From NCBI GenBank assembly GCA_963745675.1, contig CAVUYM010000025.1, forward strand, positions 45,373 through 109,372: a stretch of DNA of 64,000 bases, given 5' to 3'. This stretch comes from JAUIIK01 sp963745675 (GTDB taxonomy: Bacteria; Chloroflexota; Chloroflexia; Thermomicrobiales; CFX8). Of this stretch, positions 44,727-54,048 are shown piece after piece; the first letter of the stretch is position 1, and the number at the start of each line of letters is the position of its first letter. The position numbers and the translations under genes were made by a program. A model generated the notes under the pieces. That model made no database searches and was not told the DNA's origin. It worked only from the letters and a program-made list of their open reading frames with translations.

Positions 44727-45977
44727 GTGTCCAGCGCTGAAGACGATGCGTCCCCGAGCCTTCGTAGAAACCGGGACTTTGTAAATCTGTGGATTTCGGA
44801 GTCAGTTTCCCAGTTTGGCTCGCAAATTTCCATCATTGCGTTGCCACTGTTGGCAGTTCTGACGCTTGATGCGAGCCCGGCTCAGATGGGATTTCTCACG
44901 GCGGCAGGTACCGCTCCATTTCTCGTCATTGGACTCTTCGTCGGCGCCTGGGTCGACAGGGTACGAAGACGCCCACTGATGATCGCGGCTGACTTCGTCC
45001 GTGGAGTGCTACTCATCTCTGTGCCCGTGGCCTGGTGGCTCGGCGCGTTGCGAATCGAGATGCTCTACGTCGTCGCGTTGCTGGTTGGATCTTCGAGTGT
45101 CATATTCGACGTTTCGTGGTTGACAGTCCTGCCGTCGATCGTTCGGCGAGACCAACTTGTCGAAGCGAATAGCAAGTTACAAGTGAGCGATTCGGTCGCT
45201 CAGGTGTCGGGTCCAGGCATCGGTGGAGTCCTCGTCGGAGTCGCCGGCGCTCCGTTGGCGATAATGGTTGATGCCGTTAGTTTCCTGTTGTCCGCGGTAT
45301 TTATATTGCGCATCAGGTCGGAGCAGACTCTGGACCGTCGTCTAGAGGTCGCGAGTAGCATTCGTCGCGATATCTATGAAGGACTGACATTCGTCTTTCG
45401 GCACGAACTACTGCGAGCGATGGTCTACTCCAAGCTCTTGAGGAACTTTTCGTCGGGAATGTTCTTCGCTGTCTATGTGTTTTTCATGGCCGACAACCTG
45501 GAACTTGGCGCGACTGCAATTGGCGTCGTATTTGCCACCGGGGGAATCGGCTCGCTTGCTGGAGCTTCGGTGGCCAACTGGCTATCGAAGCGAGCCGGGC
45601 CGGGACGTTCGCTCGTTGGCGGCCAGTTACTATTCGGAGTGTTTGGAGTCACTATCCCGCTGGCAGTCCTGTTTCCAGGCGTTGCGCTGATCATGTTGGT
45701 GAGTTCTGAACTCCTTCAGTGGATGACGTACATCGTCGCGCAAATCAATGAGCTAGCAATACGTCAATCTGCCGTCCCGGATCGTTATTTGGGGAGAGTC
45801 AATTCCGTTTTCCAGTTCTTCGGGCGCGGTATGACGCCATTAGGCGCGATATCCGGTGGTCTACTAGGTGAATTCGTAGGCGTGCCAATTACCCTTGTTA
45901 TTGCGAGTGGTGGGTTCCTGGCAGCATTCTTTTTCGTCGTCGCGTCACCGATACGGAATTACACCTCGATCGCCTAA
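44727..45977 (+). CDS. MFS exporter (DHA3/macrolide-efflux-like)
   Basis: A 416-residue, twelve-helix transporter. It starts RRNRDFVNLWISESVSQFGSQISIIALPLLAVL, with the loop 2-3 motif FVGAWVDRVRRRPLMIAADFVRG and DRYLGRVNSVFQFFGRGMTPLGAISGG. This pattern is typical of the DHA3 family, which includes MefA-type macrolide and EntS-type siderophore exporters. GTG 44727 opens the frame but lacks a good ribosome site. ATG 44705 has an excellent one (CGGGAG, eight bases) but is one base out of phase (MSLTSKVRV, then stop at 44740); one indel would fuse them. The leader upstream suggests inducible expression. Confidence 0.82.
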   Translation: MSSAEDDASPSLRRNRDFVNLWISESVSQFGSQISIIALPLLAVLTLDASPAQMGFLTAAGTAPFLVIGLFVGAWVDRVRRRPLMIAADFVRGVLLISVPVAWWLGALRIEMLYVVALLVGSSSVIFDVSWLTVLPSIVRRDQLVEANSKLQVSDSVAQVSGPGIGGVLVGVAGAPLAIMVDAVSFLLSAVFILRIRSEQTLDRRLEVASSIRRDIYEGLTFVFRHELLRAMVYSKLLRNFSSGMFFAVYVFFMADNLELGATAIGVVFATGGIGSLAGASVANWLSKRAGPGRSLVGGQLLFGVFGVTIPLAVLFPGVALIMLVSSELLQWMTYIVAQINELAIRQSAVPDRYLGRVNSVFQFFGRGMTPLGAISGGLLGEFVGVPITLVIASGGFLAAFFFVVASPIRNYTSIA

Positions 45978-46021
45978 TAGTCCATTGAAGTCGCCTCGCG
46001 CAATCCACTCGCAGACGAGTT

Positions 46022-46047
46022 AGGGCTGGGGCGGGATAGCCCCTGAG
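46022..46047 (+). terminator. Weak hairpin after the MFS gene
   Basis: GGGCT and AGCCC around ggggcgggat, about 50 bases after the MFS stop, without a T-run. Low confidence as a terminator. Confidence 0.25.
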
Positions 46048-46155
46048 TGATGAAATGAGGATGATTTAATCGCGCCGTCGCTGGGCAATACCAATCTGCT
46101 AAGGCGTAGCGGCACTTGCGTATACTCGTACCAGAATTTACTGGCAGAGGGCTAA

Positions 46156-47967
46156 ATGATCACACCTACGACAATCAATACAGACCAGGATGTTCCAGAC
46201 AGTGAGCGATGCAAGAACTGCAACTCCGAGGTAAGTCGCGACCAACGGTGGATCCGGTATCGCGTCTGTTCCGAATGCCACTATCACGCACGAATCGGCG
46301 CGTGGGAGCGAGTTCGTATGCTCCTGGACGAAGATTCGTTTAGCGAGAGCCATTCTGATCTCGTCTCGGTCGACCCACTCGAATTTAGCGATTCGAGGCC
46401 ATATCGGGAGCGCATCGCCCAGGCACGCGAGCGCACCGGCTTGAATGAAGCAGTCCTTACAGGGCGCGGCACCATACGGGGTCACGAAGTCATCCTTGCC
46501 GCTGTCGACTTCGGGTTTCTTGGTGGCAGCATGGGCTCGGTTGCCGGGGAGAAGATTGCATTGGCGTTTGAACAGGCGATTGACCGCCGCGTTCCAATCA
46601 TTACGATCGTCGCGTCCGGTGGTGCTCGTATGCAAGAGGGAATGCTTAGCCTCGTCCAAATGGCAAAGACGGCGGCTGCAGCGCGCCGGGCGCATGAACG
46701 CAAAATACCCTATATCTCGATCTTGACCGACCCCACTACCGGCGGAATGTACGCGTCTTTCGCATCTCAGGGTGACATAATTCTTGCCGAACCACGGGCA
46801 CTGATCGGATTTGCGGGACCACGCGTCATCGCCGGGACGACTGACGGAGTCGCCGGGGAGTCGGAGACGAAAGCACATACGTCGGAATACCTCCTCGAAC
46901 ACGGCTTCATTGATGCCATTGTTGACAGAGTTCGACTTCGAGACACGCTTTCGACTATTTTGCGCGTCATCGCGAGATCAAGACGCGATCTGCCGGAAGC
47001 CCGCGAACCGCGGGCGGATGGTCGGAAAGTATTGCCGGAAGATGCCTGGGGTGTCGTCCAAATGGCGCGCCGAGATGACCGCCCAACGACGATTGATTAT
47101 ATTCGCCGCATTTCGCCGCAATTTGTGGAGTTACACGGAGACCGGGTTTTCGGTGATGATCCCGCCATGATCTGTGGCCTGGGCGAGATTTCAGGGCGTG
47201 GGGTGGTGATTGTCGGATTAGAACGAGGACACGGTGACGTATCGCGTCGCGGCGGGCAGGCTCTCCCTGAGGGGTATCGCAAGGCGCTACGAGCTCTCCG
47301 ACTTGCGTCCCGTATCGGTTGTCCGGTCGTGACTTTCATCGACACCCCTGGCGCATATCTCGGTATCGAATCGGAAGCTCGAGGTTTGGCTTCCGCGCTG
47401 AGCGAATGTCTCGCCGAGATGAGCGTTCTACCGGTGCCGGTGGTCTCGGTCATTATCGGGGAAGGTGGGAGCGGCGGCGCGCTCGCGCTTGGTGTTGGTG
47501 ACCGCATCCTCATGCAAGAGCATGCGATATATTCGGTCATTGCTCCGGAGGGTGCCGCGGCGATTCTGTTTAGAGATGCTGCACGAGCGCCGGAGCTCGC
47601 GCAGTCCTTGAAACTGACCGCCCGCGATTGCGTGCGGCTTGGGGTCGCGGACACATTGGTGTCGGAACCTGACGGAGGAGCGCACGTTGACCCTGACTTT
47701 GCTGCGAGTCTTGTGCGCGACGCGGTAACATGGGCTCTTGGGACTATCGACGACGACGACGGTAGGCGCCTGGCAGCGTCCCGCTATCGCAAATTCCGCC
47801 GCATGGGGCAGATGAACACCTACTGGCGAGAGGCCTTGAGCCGCGAAGCTGGTGCAATGGGTAGTCGCTTTAGTCAGACGTTCGATTTTATCCGCGATCG
47901 CTTCAGCGGGGCGGATGACGAAGCAGACGACACGGGTAACGCACAAGAAGCAGAATCGACGACCTAG
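46156..47967 (+). CDS. accDA: Fused acetyl-CoA carboxylase carboxyltransferase (AccD-AccA)
   Basis: Transfers the carboxyl group from biotin carrier protein to acetyl-CoA, the first step of fatty acid synthesis. Residues 1-280 are the beta subunit: an AccD zinc finger with Cys19, Cys22, Cys38 and Cys41 (CxxC-x15-CxxC), then VDFGFLGGSMGSVAGEKIALA, IVASGGARMQEGMLSLVQMAK and LTDPTTGGMYASFASQGD. From about residue 315 comes the alpha subunit: RPTTIDYIRRISPQFVELHGDR, VTFIDTPGAYLGIESEARG and VIIGEGGSGGALALGVGDRILM. The single chain of 603 aa is intact. Standing alone, it implies that accB/accC lie elsewhere. Confidence 0.95.
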   Translation: MITPTTINTDQDVPDSERCKNCNSEVSRDQRWIRYRVCSECHYHARIGAWERVRMLLDEDSFSESHSDLVSVDPLEFSDSRPYRERIAQARERTGLNEAVLTGRGTIRGHEVILAAVDFGFLGGSMGSVAGEKIALAFEQAIDRRVPIITIVASGGARMQEGMLSLVQMAKTAAAARRAHERKIPYISILTDPTTGGMYASFASQGDIILAEPRALIGFAGPRVIAGTTDGVAGESETKAHTSEYLLEHGFIDAIVDRVRLRDTLSTILRVIARSRRDLPEAREPRADGRKVLPEDAWGVVQMARRDDRPTTIDYIRRISPQFVELHGDRVFGDDPAMICGLGEISGRGVVIVGLERGHGDVSRRGGQALPEGYRKALRALRLASRIGCPVVTFIDTPGAYLGIESEARGLASALSECLAEMSVLPVPVVSVIIGEGGSGGALALGVGDRILMQEHAIYSVIAPEGAAAILFRDAARAPELAQSLKLTARDCVRLGVADTLVSEPDGGAHVDPDFAASLVRDAVTWALGTIDDDDGRRLAASRYRKFRRMGQMNTYWREALSREAGAMGSRFSQTFDFIRDRFSGADDEADDTGNAQEAESTT

Positions 47968-47995
47968 TCAGACCCGCGTCATTTCGAGGAGTTCG

Positions 47996-49154
47996 ATGGC
48001 AAAGAAGCTATCGCGGCGGCGGCTATTGCAAATCGCTTCAGGTGCAAGTATTGCATTCCTTGCTGGTTGCCGCTCCGAACCCGGAGAAGACGTGCCAACC
48101 GTCGATCCGGATTCGATGGTCACGCCAATCCTCACGCAAGTTGCCGGATATTCGAATCCACGCAAATGGGAAGGCCGGACGCTCGTCGTCGCGACTCCCG
48201 GGGATGAAGGCAGCAACTACCTGAATGCGCAGGTCAACTCCATTTTCGAACCGTTCCAGCGACTGACGGGTGCTACCGTGCGTAGGGTTCGAACTGACCT
48301 GGAGGAGTTGCGAAATCAAGTCAACACGGCCGAGGTTTTGTGGAGCGTCTGCGACGTGCCAGCAGAAGAAGTGTTACCGCTGGCGAACAGCGCGATCCTC
48401 GATGAGGTCGACTATCGCATTGTTAACAAAACTGACCTTTTTTCCCCGTTCGTGATGCAGCATGGTGTTGGGGCAAATCTCTACGCGACGGTTCTGGCCT
48501 ACAACACCCTGGAGTCGACTGATGAATCCGGTGCCACGCAATTGGGAGAACTTTTGGGATGTCGCTAACTATCCCGGTTTTCGTGGATTTCAGGAATCAC
48601 CCATCGGGACGCTGGAATTCGCCTTGTTGGCCCACGGTATAACTCTCGCCGAACTCTATCCGCTCAACGTCGATCTGGCATTTCAACGATTGAATGTCAT
48701 CTTCGACGATATCGCATTATGGTGGCGCCAGGGGGCTCAGCCGACACAGATGATCGCCGCTGGAGATCTAACAATGGTTGCGGCGTGGCACGATCGAATT
48801 CTTGAACTTGCCGCCAGTGGCGCAACTGTCGATCTTTCCTGGGATCAGTCGCAAATACTTGGAGATTCGTGGGTCGTTCCCAATGGCGCTCCAGAACGGG
48901 ATATGGCGATGGACTTCTTGAACTTCGCTACTCGCCCAGAGGTCTCGGCGGCGTTCACTCAGCTGTTTCCGTTCGGACCCACGAACTCTGCCGCATACAG
49001 CCTGCTTGAAAGCAGCGCCCAATCGACTCTTCCGGGAGCGCCGCAAGTCATCGACCGGCAGTTTGTCATCGATCTTGAATGGTGGTTCAAGAATCGCGAG
49101 CCAGTCGAGATCCGCTTCCAAGAATGGCTAGCAGAGAAGCAGGAAAATTCCTGA
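47996..49154 (+). CDS. Extracellular solute-binding lipoprotein (PotD-like), one frameshift
   Basis: A family 1/PotD-like binding protein. MAKKLSRRRLLQIASGASIAFLAGC has a Tat-like Arg run and a lipobox ending at Cys25. Periplasmic blocks are GRTLVVATPGDEGSNYLNAQV, FEPFQRLTGATVRRVRTDLEEL and, after a break near 48545, NWENFWDVANYPGFRGF, QPTQMIAAGDLTMVAAWHDRI and GDSWVVPNGAPERDMAMDFLNFATRPE. The NWENFWD block is typical of spermidine/putrescine binding proteins. ATG 47996 has gaggag upstream. No permease or ATPase genes are adjacent, so it is an orphan. Confidence 0.82.
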
Positions 49155-49171
49155 ACGTCAATCTGGAAGTG

Positions 49172-49786
49172 CTAGACCGAGTTTTCGATCAACATGACCG
49201 ACTCCAGTAGTCTGGCTACGTCGTCAGGCGTAGCCAGTTTCTGATCGGCAAGGTCTGGAAGATGTTGAGGAGAAATCGTCTCGTAGTCTTGAGGCGCGAT
49301 CGATTTCTGAATCTCGACCCAGGGCGTCGAAGCTGCCGGCGCGCTCGTCGAGAATACAGTGTCGAATCGCTCCAGCTCGATCTCCGCGGCGCGTTCGTCA
49401 GTTAACTCTTCGGGCCGATAGGTCACGAATGCCCTGTGCAATGCGCGGTGATCGAGATTCGCGATCCAGCGCGCGACCTCTGTTGGCAGACCATCGACAA
49501 CGATTGCCAAATCGACTAGCGATAGTTCCCGGGCAAGCCATTCCATTAACGGTGCACCTCGCCGCGGCTCAAAGCCATGTACGAGAACTCCCGGGAACTT
49601 TTCAAACACTGCTCTTGAAGCGTCGCTTCCGACTGTTTCCAACGTCTTACGAAGCATTGGATTGCGTCGTTCTTCGAGCATGCGGACGTGATGACCGCGT
49701 TCGTGCAATCCCCAGCCGATTGCCCGGGCGTAAAGCGCCTCGGGATTGTCAACGTAGCCGATCGCGCTGGCTGAGAAAATCGCCAC
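49172..49786 (-). CDS. Hypothetical protein, possibly GT-B glycosyltransferase-like
   Basis: A 204-residue soluble protein, start ATG 49786. The N-terminus MAIFSASAIGYVDNPEALYARAIGWGLHERGHHVRMLEERRNP is like the Rossmann-type N-domain of GT-B or CgeB-like proteins (strand, long helix, GH-x-V), and LSLVDLAIVVDGLPTEVARWI fits a following strand and helix. The C-terminal half is short and lacks a clear nucleotide-sugar site, so a full glycosyltransferase is unlikely. It lies just downstream of metE on the same strand. Function unknown. Confidence 0.5.
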   Translation of the reverse strand: MAIFSASAIGYVDNPEALYARAIGWGLHERGHHVRMLEERRNPMLRKTLETVGSDASRAVFEKFPGVLVHGFEPRRGAPLMEWLARELSLVDLAIVVDGLPTEVARWIANLDHRALHRAFVTYRPEELTDERAAEIELERFDTVFSTSAPAASTPWVEIQKSIAPQDYETISPQHLPDLADQKLATPDDVARLLESVMLIENSV

Positions 49787-49818
49787 GCGACCGGCTAGTT
49801 TTTCGTTCGTGTCGCCAT

Positions 49819-52093
49819 TCAGTTCGATACAGCACGCTCCCGTAGGGCTTTCGCGGCCGCAACCATGTTGGTTAGAGATGGCCAGACTTCCTCATCCCGA
49901 CGTGTCTTGAGTCCACAGTCCGGATTCACCCATAGTACTTCACCACCAAGTACGCTCACTGCATCGCCTAGCAGTCCGACCATCTCCGGCGTATCCGGGA
50001 TGCGCGGCGAGTGAATGTCGTAGACGCCTGGACCGATCTGTCCAGCATAATCGTAATCACGCAGCACCTGGAGGATTTCGCCGCTCGAACGGCTGTTTTC
50101 GATTGAGATAACGTCCGCTTCCAGGGCATCGATAGCTTCGATAATGTCGTTGAATTCGCTGTAGCACATATGCGAATGAATCTGCGTCGAGTCTGCGACT
50201 CCCGATGAAGAGAGCTTGAAGGCTTTCACCGCCCAGTCGAGGTATTCGTCCCAGTCCTCGTGTGCGACCGGTAGACCCTCACGGAAGGCAGGTTCATCTA
50301 TCTGAATGATGCGAATGCCCGCGTTCTCGAGGTCGGCAACCTCATCTCTGAGAGCAAGTGCGATCTGATAAGCGATTGTCCGACGGTCGATGTCTTCCCG
50401 CGGAAAAGACCACTGCAGGATAGTGACCGGGCCAGTCAGCATGCCTTTTACGATCCTGTCGGTCGTCGATTGCGCGTAGCTGATTTCTTCCAACGTCATC
50501 GGCTCAGACGCGGTAAATGTCTCCGACGATGATCGGCGGGCGCACGCAACGAGTACCGTAGGACTGCACCCAACCATATTGAGTCGTGATGAATCCTTCA
50601 AGTTTTTCCGCGAAGAATTCGACCATATCAGTGCGCTCGAACTCACCATGGACGAGGACGTCCAGCCCGGCGTCCTCCTGCTGCTGAATCAGTTCGTCAA
50701 TCTTGGCCTCGATATACTGGCGGTATTCTGCGCCGGTGATGTCTCCGCGGCGATGCTTGGCTCGCATAGAACGTACGTCCGATGCTTGCGGAAACGATCC
50801 GATTGTTGTCGTGGGGAAGGGCGGTAGGCCCAGCTCGGCCGTCTGGGACGCCAGGCGTTCCCGAATCGGAGTTTCTCGCCGAAAGTCTTCGTCGGTAAGG
50901 CTTGCCACCCGCTCCTGGGTCGACTTGTTCGATGTCGCCGAGCTTTGAGATTTCTCGATCCTTTTTCGATCTTGCTCCAATTCGGCAGCTACAGCTTCCG
51001 CTCCCTCATTCGTCGCTCTCGTCAGTAAGACGATTTCGTCCAGGCGCTGCTCCGCAAAGCTCAGGTTCTGGAGGAGCTCCGCGCTATGCGACTCCTCTCG
51101 AACATCATGGGGGAGCAGCTGCATCGAACAGGACGGCCCGAGCCAAAGCTTATCCGCCCCTGCAACTGCCGTGATCCTGTGGACTAACGAGAGCGTTTGG
51201 TTGAGATCGGCTTTCCAGACACCGCGGCCATTAACTACGCCTGCGCATAGGATCTTCCCATCTGGAAATCCCTGATCGAGAAGTGTCTCAAGGTTGCGCG
51301 GATCGCGAACGAAGTCCAGGCCGATGCCAGCGACAGGAAGCTCCATCGCAGTCGTCCAGTTATTGCGCAGTGATCCAAAGTAGGTCTGTAGCACGATCCG
51401 AGATTTGGAGGATGAGAGTTCCGCATACGCCGATTCGTATGATGCCCGCGCTTCGTCGTCAAGATCCCACACGAGGCAAGGCTCATCCATCTGAACCCAG
51501 CTTGCCCCTGCGGCTGCGAATCTGTCGAGCAAATCTCGATAAAGCGGAACGAGCTCCGCAACGTGTTCGTTGATCGACTTCGTGTGGTGCTTGCCCAGCA
51601 GAACAAATGAGACCGGGCCAAGGATCACTGGTTTTGCCCGTTCGCCCACGATTTCACGCGCTTCGACGTATAGATCGACTGGACGCGAAGTTGCCAGATA
51701 GGGTTCGCCAGCGTCGAATTCCGGCACAAGATAGTGGTAATTCGTGTCAAACCACTTCGTGAGCTCGAGTGCGGGTGTTTCATCGTCCCCTCGGGCCATC
51801 GCGAAGTAGGTGTCGGTCGAGACGGCCGAGCCACGTTCGTGCTCGAAGCGCGCTGGGACGAGTCCCCAGAGGCACGAAGTTTCCAGAACGTGGTCGTAGA
51901 GTGTGAAGTCGGCACAGGGAATTAGATCGATTCCGGCATCCAATTGTGTCTTCAATGCCGCGATTCGCACGTCTCGCGCCACAGCATCGAGTTCTTCGGA
52001 TGTAGCTCGATTGCGCCAGTATCGCTCGATAATGCGCTTGAGTTCGCGCCTCTTGCCAATGCGTGGATACCCCAGGTTTGTAGATAGTGCCAT
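49819..52093 (-). CDS. metE: Cobalamin-independent methionine synthase, one frameshift
   Basis: Transfers a methyl group from methyltetrahydropteroyl-glutamate to homocysteine, the last step of methionine synthesis. The N-terminal half is clear: LGYPRIGKRRELKRIIERYW, CADFTLYDHVLETS, DTYFAMARG and PVILGPVSFVLLGK. The C-terminal catalytic half has FPTTTIGSFPQASDVRSMR, LVHGEFERTDMVEFFAEKLEGF, IIQIDEPAFREGLP and the zinc ligands in IHSHMCYSEF and WVNPDCGLKTRR. A break near 50512 separates VGDIYR from PMTLEEI. Total length (about 758 aa) is normal. A SAM-I riboswitch and terminator lie just upstream. Confidence 0.95.
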
Positions 52094-52132
52094 CGTTCGC
52101 TCCGCTCCAGTGCGAGTGTTCTCGCCAGCATC

Positions 52133-52159
52133 AAAAAAACCACCGACATTAGCGGTGGT
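52133..52159 (-). terminator. Riboswitch expression-platform terminator before metE
   Basis: On the minus strand ACCACCG and CGGTGGT pair around a seven-base loop, followed by seven T. It lies between the SAM aptamer and the metE ATG, where a SAM-I switch terminator belongs. Confidence 0.88.
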
Positions 52160-52171
52160 GGATGATCAGTT

Positions 52172-52277
52172 CCGCTTATCTCTCGGGTACCGTTCCCGCC
52201 GGAATTGGCACCGTACGCCTGCGCGCCGGTTGCCGGGCTTCAAAGGGCCGTTCCCTCCACCACTCTGGATAAACTCG
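52172..52277 (-). promoter_or_regulatory. SAM-I (S-box) riboswitch
   Basis: Read on the minus strand it holds the S-box core in order: TTTATCCAGAG, GGTGGAGGGA, GGCCCTTTGAAGCCCGGCAA, then CGGTGCCAATTCC and GAGAGATAAG, whose end pairs with the first segment as P1. A terminator follows. When SAM is bound the terminator should form and metE is switched off. Confidence 0.95.
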
Positions 52278-52312
52278 GGCTATTCAATTGTTGACTAATC
52301 CTAGCACGAATC

Positions 52313-52344
52313 AAAGTGAGGCGCCCATTCGAGCGCCTCACTTA
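52313..52344 (-). terminator. Terminator after the flotillin gene
   Basis: AGTGAGGCGC and GCGCCTCACT pair over 10 bp with an eight-base loop, followed on the minus strand by TTG. It separates the nfeD-flotillin operon from the metE riboswitch. Confidence 0.75.
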
Positions 52345-52366
52345 CTGTGGTTTCAATGCCTCAGGG

Positions 52367-53998
52367 TTAGTCGTCGTCGCCAGGGTTGATGATCGTGCGG
52401 ACGGCCTCTTCATCGGTTTGGAGGCCCATCTTGTCCTTGACCATACCCATCAGGTCGATTCCGGTCGTGGCAGCAAAGTTCTCGGACATCTGCTGGACGA
52501 TCAGCGGAAGCTGGCCGGCGTAGCGGTTGAGCGTTCCACTGCCATTCGAGCCGTTCCCGTTGCCACCGCCGCCATCGATGAGCACGACACGGTCGATTTG
52601 CGACATTGGCAGAGCGGCAGCTTCGACCATCTTCGGCAACTCTTCTACGAACGCCTGATACATCAAGAGATTGATTGCTTGCTCGTTGTAGGCGTTCAAT
52701 GCCTCCGCTAGCTGTTGCTTACCTTCGGCTTCTGCCAGCAGTGCAGCGCGAAGACCTTCGGCTTCAGCCAACAAACGCGCTCGAGTACCCTCGGCTTCTG
52801 CCAGCAAATCGGCCCGTTTTGCGGCCGCTGCCGCTTTTTTGGCATCGGCTTCGGCCTCGCCGATCTGGCGAATACGAGCACCCTCACCCGCGCCAAGCAG
52901 TTCACTCTCTCGCGACTGACCTTCTGCTCGGGTAACGATTGCTTGCTGGTCACCTTCAGCCTGGAGGACAGCTGCTCTCTTTTGACCTTCGGCGGAAATG
53001 ATGACGGCTTCCCGCTCGGCGTCAGCTTGCTTGAGGACTGTCGCTTCCAGTTCGCGCTCACGCCGTCGCGATTCGGCTTCTTGAACCTGGATTGAGGCTT
53101 CGGTGCGAGCTACTTCAACCTGCTGCTGTGCAACGACGACGGCCTTTTGGGATTCAGCCTGTGCTAGCGGCCCGGCCTGAGCAGAACGCGCTTGCTCGGC
53201 ATTGATCGATGCCTGGTAGGTCGCCTTCTTTACATCAGTGTCCCGTTGCGCTTCGGCAATGAGCGCCGCCGCACGTGCCTCAGCCGTCGAGGCGTCGCGC
53301 TGTGCGTCGGCGGCACGGGTGCGGGCATCACGGTCTGCTTCCGCACGTCCGATATCGGCGTCGCGCTTGACTTCCGCCGTGCGTTTCTGGCCGAGGGCTT
53401 CGAGATAACCGTATGTGTCGGAAATCTGCTGGATTGTCAGGACGTCAATGATGATGCCCATGCGAGCCAGGTCTTGCGCGGACTCTGCGGTCATGCGCTG
53501 TGCAAAAGCTTGCCGGTCGGTATTGAGTTCTTCGACTGTCAAAGTACCAAGAATCGAACGCAGGTGGCCTTCCATCGTTTGATGGACGACTTCTTCGATT
53601 TCGGACGTCGACATGCCGAGGAAGCGCTCGATCGCGTTGCCAATTGAGTAGTCATCTCCCCCGACTTTGACGTTTGCCACAGCGTTGACAGAGACCGGCA
53701 CGCCCTCAATGTTGTAGGCGCCTTCGATCCGCAACGGTATCGAGATGATGTTTAGCGAAATGTAGTCTACGCGTTCATACACCGGAATTCTGAACGCCGA
53801 TCCGCCGCGGATCGGGCGGTACCCCACGTGGCGCTCTTCACCCGTCTGGGAATCGACGACACGGCGCTTTCGACCGGATAATATGGCCACCATATTCGGT
53901 GGTACTTTTATGATGTTCCTACTGACAAAAGCCGCGATCAGGGCCAGTACCACCAGAATCAGCAGTACCGCTATAGCGGGGTAAAAAAGTCCATTCAT
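52367..53998 (-). CDS. Flotillin-like SPFH protein
   Basis: A membrane scaffold protein of lipid microdomains. The 543-residue product has an N-terminal anchor (AIAVLLILVVLALIAAFVSR), the SPFH domain (KVPPNMVAILSGRKRRVVD, RIPVYERVDYISLNIISIPL, ERFLGMSTSEIEEVVHQTMEGHLRSILGTLTVEEL) and a long coiled coil rich in Ala, Glu and Arg (about residues 200-440). Near its end the unit LLAEAEG is repeated three times. A Gly/Asn linker (GGGGNGNGSNGSG) precedes the C-terminal segment. NfeD lies directly upstream on the same strand, the usual partner. Confidence 0.93.
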   Translation of the reverse strand: MNGLFYPAIAVLLILVVLALIAAFVSRNIIKVPPNMVAILSGRKRRVVDSQTGEERHVGYRPIRGGSAFRIPVYERVDYISLNIISIPLRIEGAYNIEGVPVSVNAVANVKVGGDDYSIGNAIERFLGMSTSEIEEVVHQTMEGHLRSILGTLTVEELNTDRQAFAQRMTAESAQDLARMGIIIDVLTIQQISDTYGYLEALGQKRTAEVKRDADIGRAEADRDARTRAADAQRDASTAEARAAALIAEAQRDTDVKKATYQASINAEQARSAQAGPLAQAESQKAVVVAQQQVEVARTEASIQVQEAESRRRERELEATVLKQADAEREAVIISAEGQKRAAVLQAEGDQQAIVTRAEGQSRESELLGAGEGARIRQIGEAEADAKKAAAAAKRADLLAEAEGTRARLLAEAEGLRAALLAEAEGKQQLAEALNAYNEQAINLLMYQAFVEELPKMVEAAALPMSQIDRVVLIDGGGGNGNGSNGSGTLNRYAGQLPLIVQQMSENFAATTGIDLMGMVKDKMGLQTDEEAVRTIINPGDDD

Positions 53999-54027
53999 CG
54001 AAAACTCTCCCGTACTCTAACGCCTAG

Positions 54028-54046
54028 ATCGGGCCGTTAGCCCGAT
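54028..54046 (-). repeat. Small inverted repeat between nfeD and flotillin genes
   Basis: ATCGGGC and GCCCGAT (7 bp, 5-base loop) in the 50-base gap of the operon. No T-run on the minus strand, so read-through is expected. Confidence 0.4.
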
Positions 54047-54048
54047 TT

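Noticed and set aside
46138..46902. 254-residue minus-strand open frame
   Set aside because: Antisense of the accDA fusion, whose zinc finger and carboxyltransferase motifs are unambiguous.
52690..52830. Short direct repeats (cttcggcttctgccagca) resembling an array
   Set aside because: They encode the repeated LLAEAEG heptads of the flotillin coiled coil; spacing is irregular and there are no spacers, so not CRISPR.
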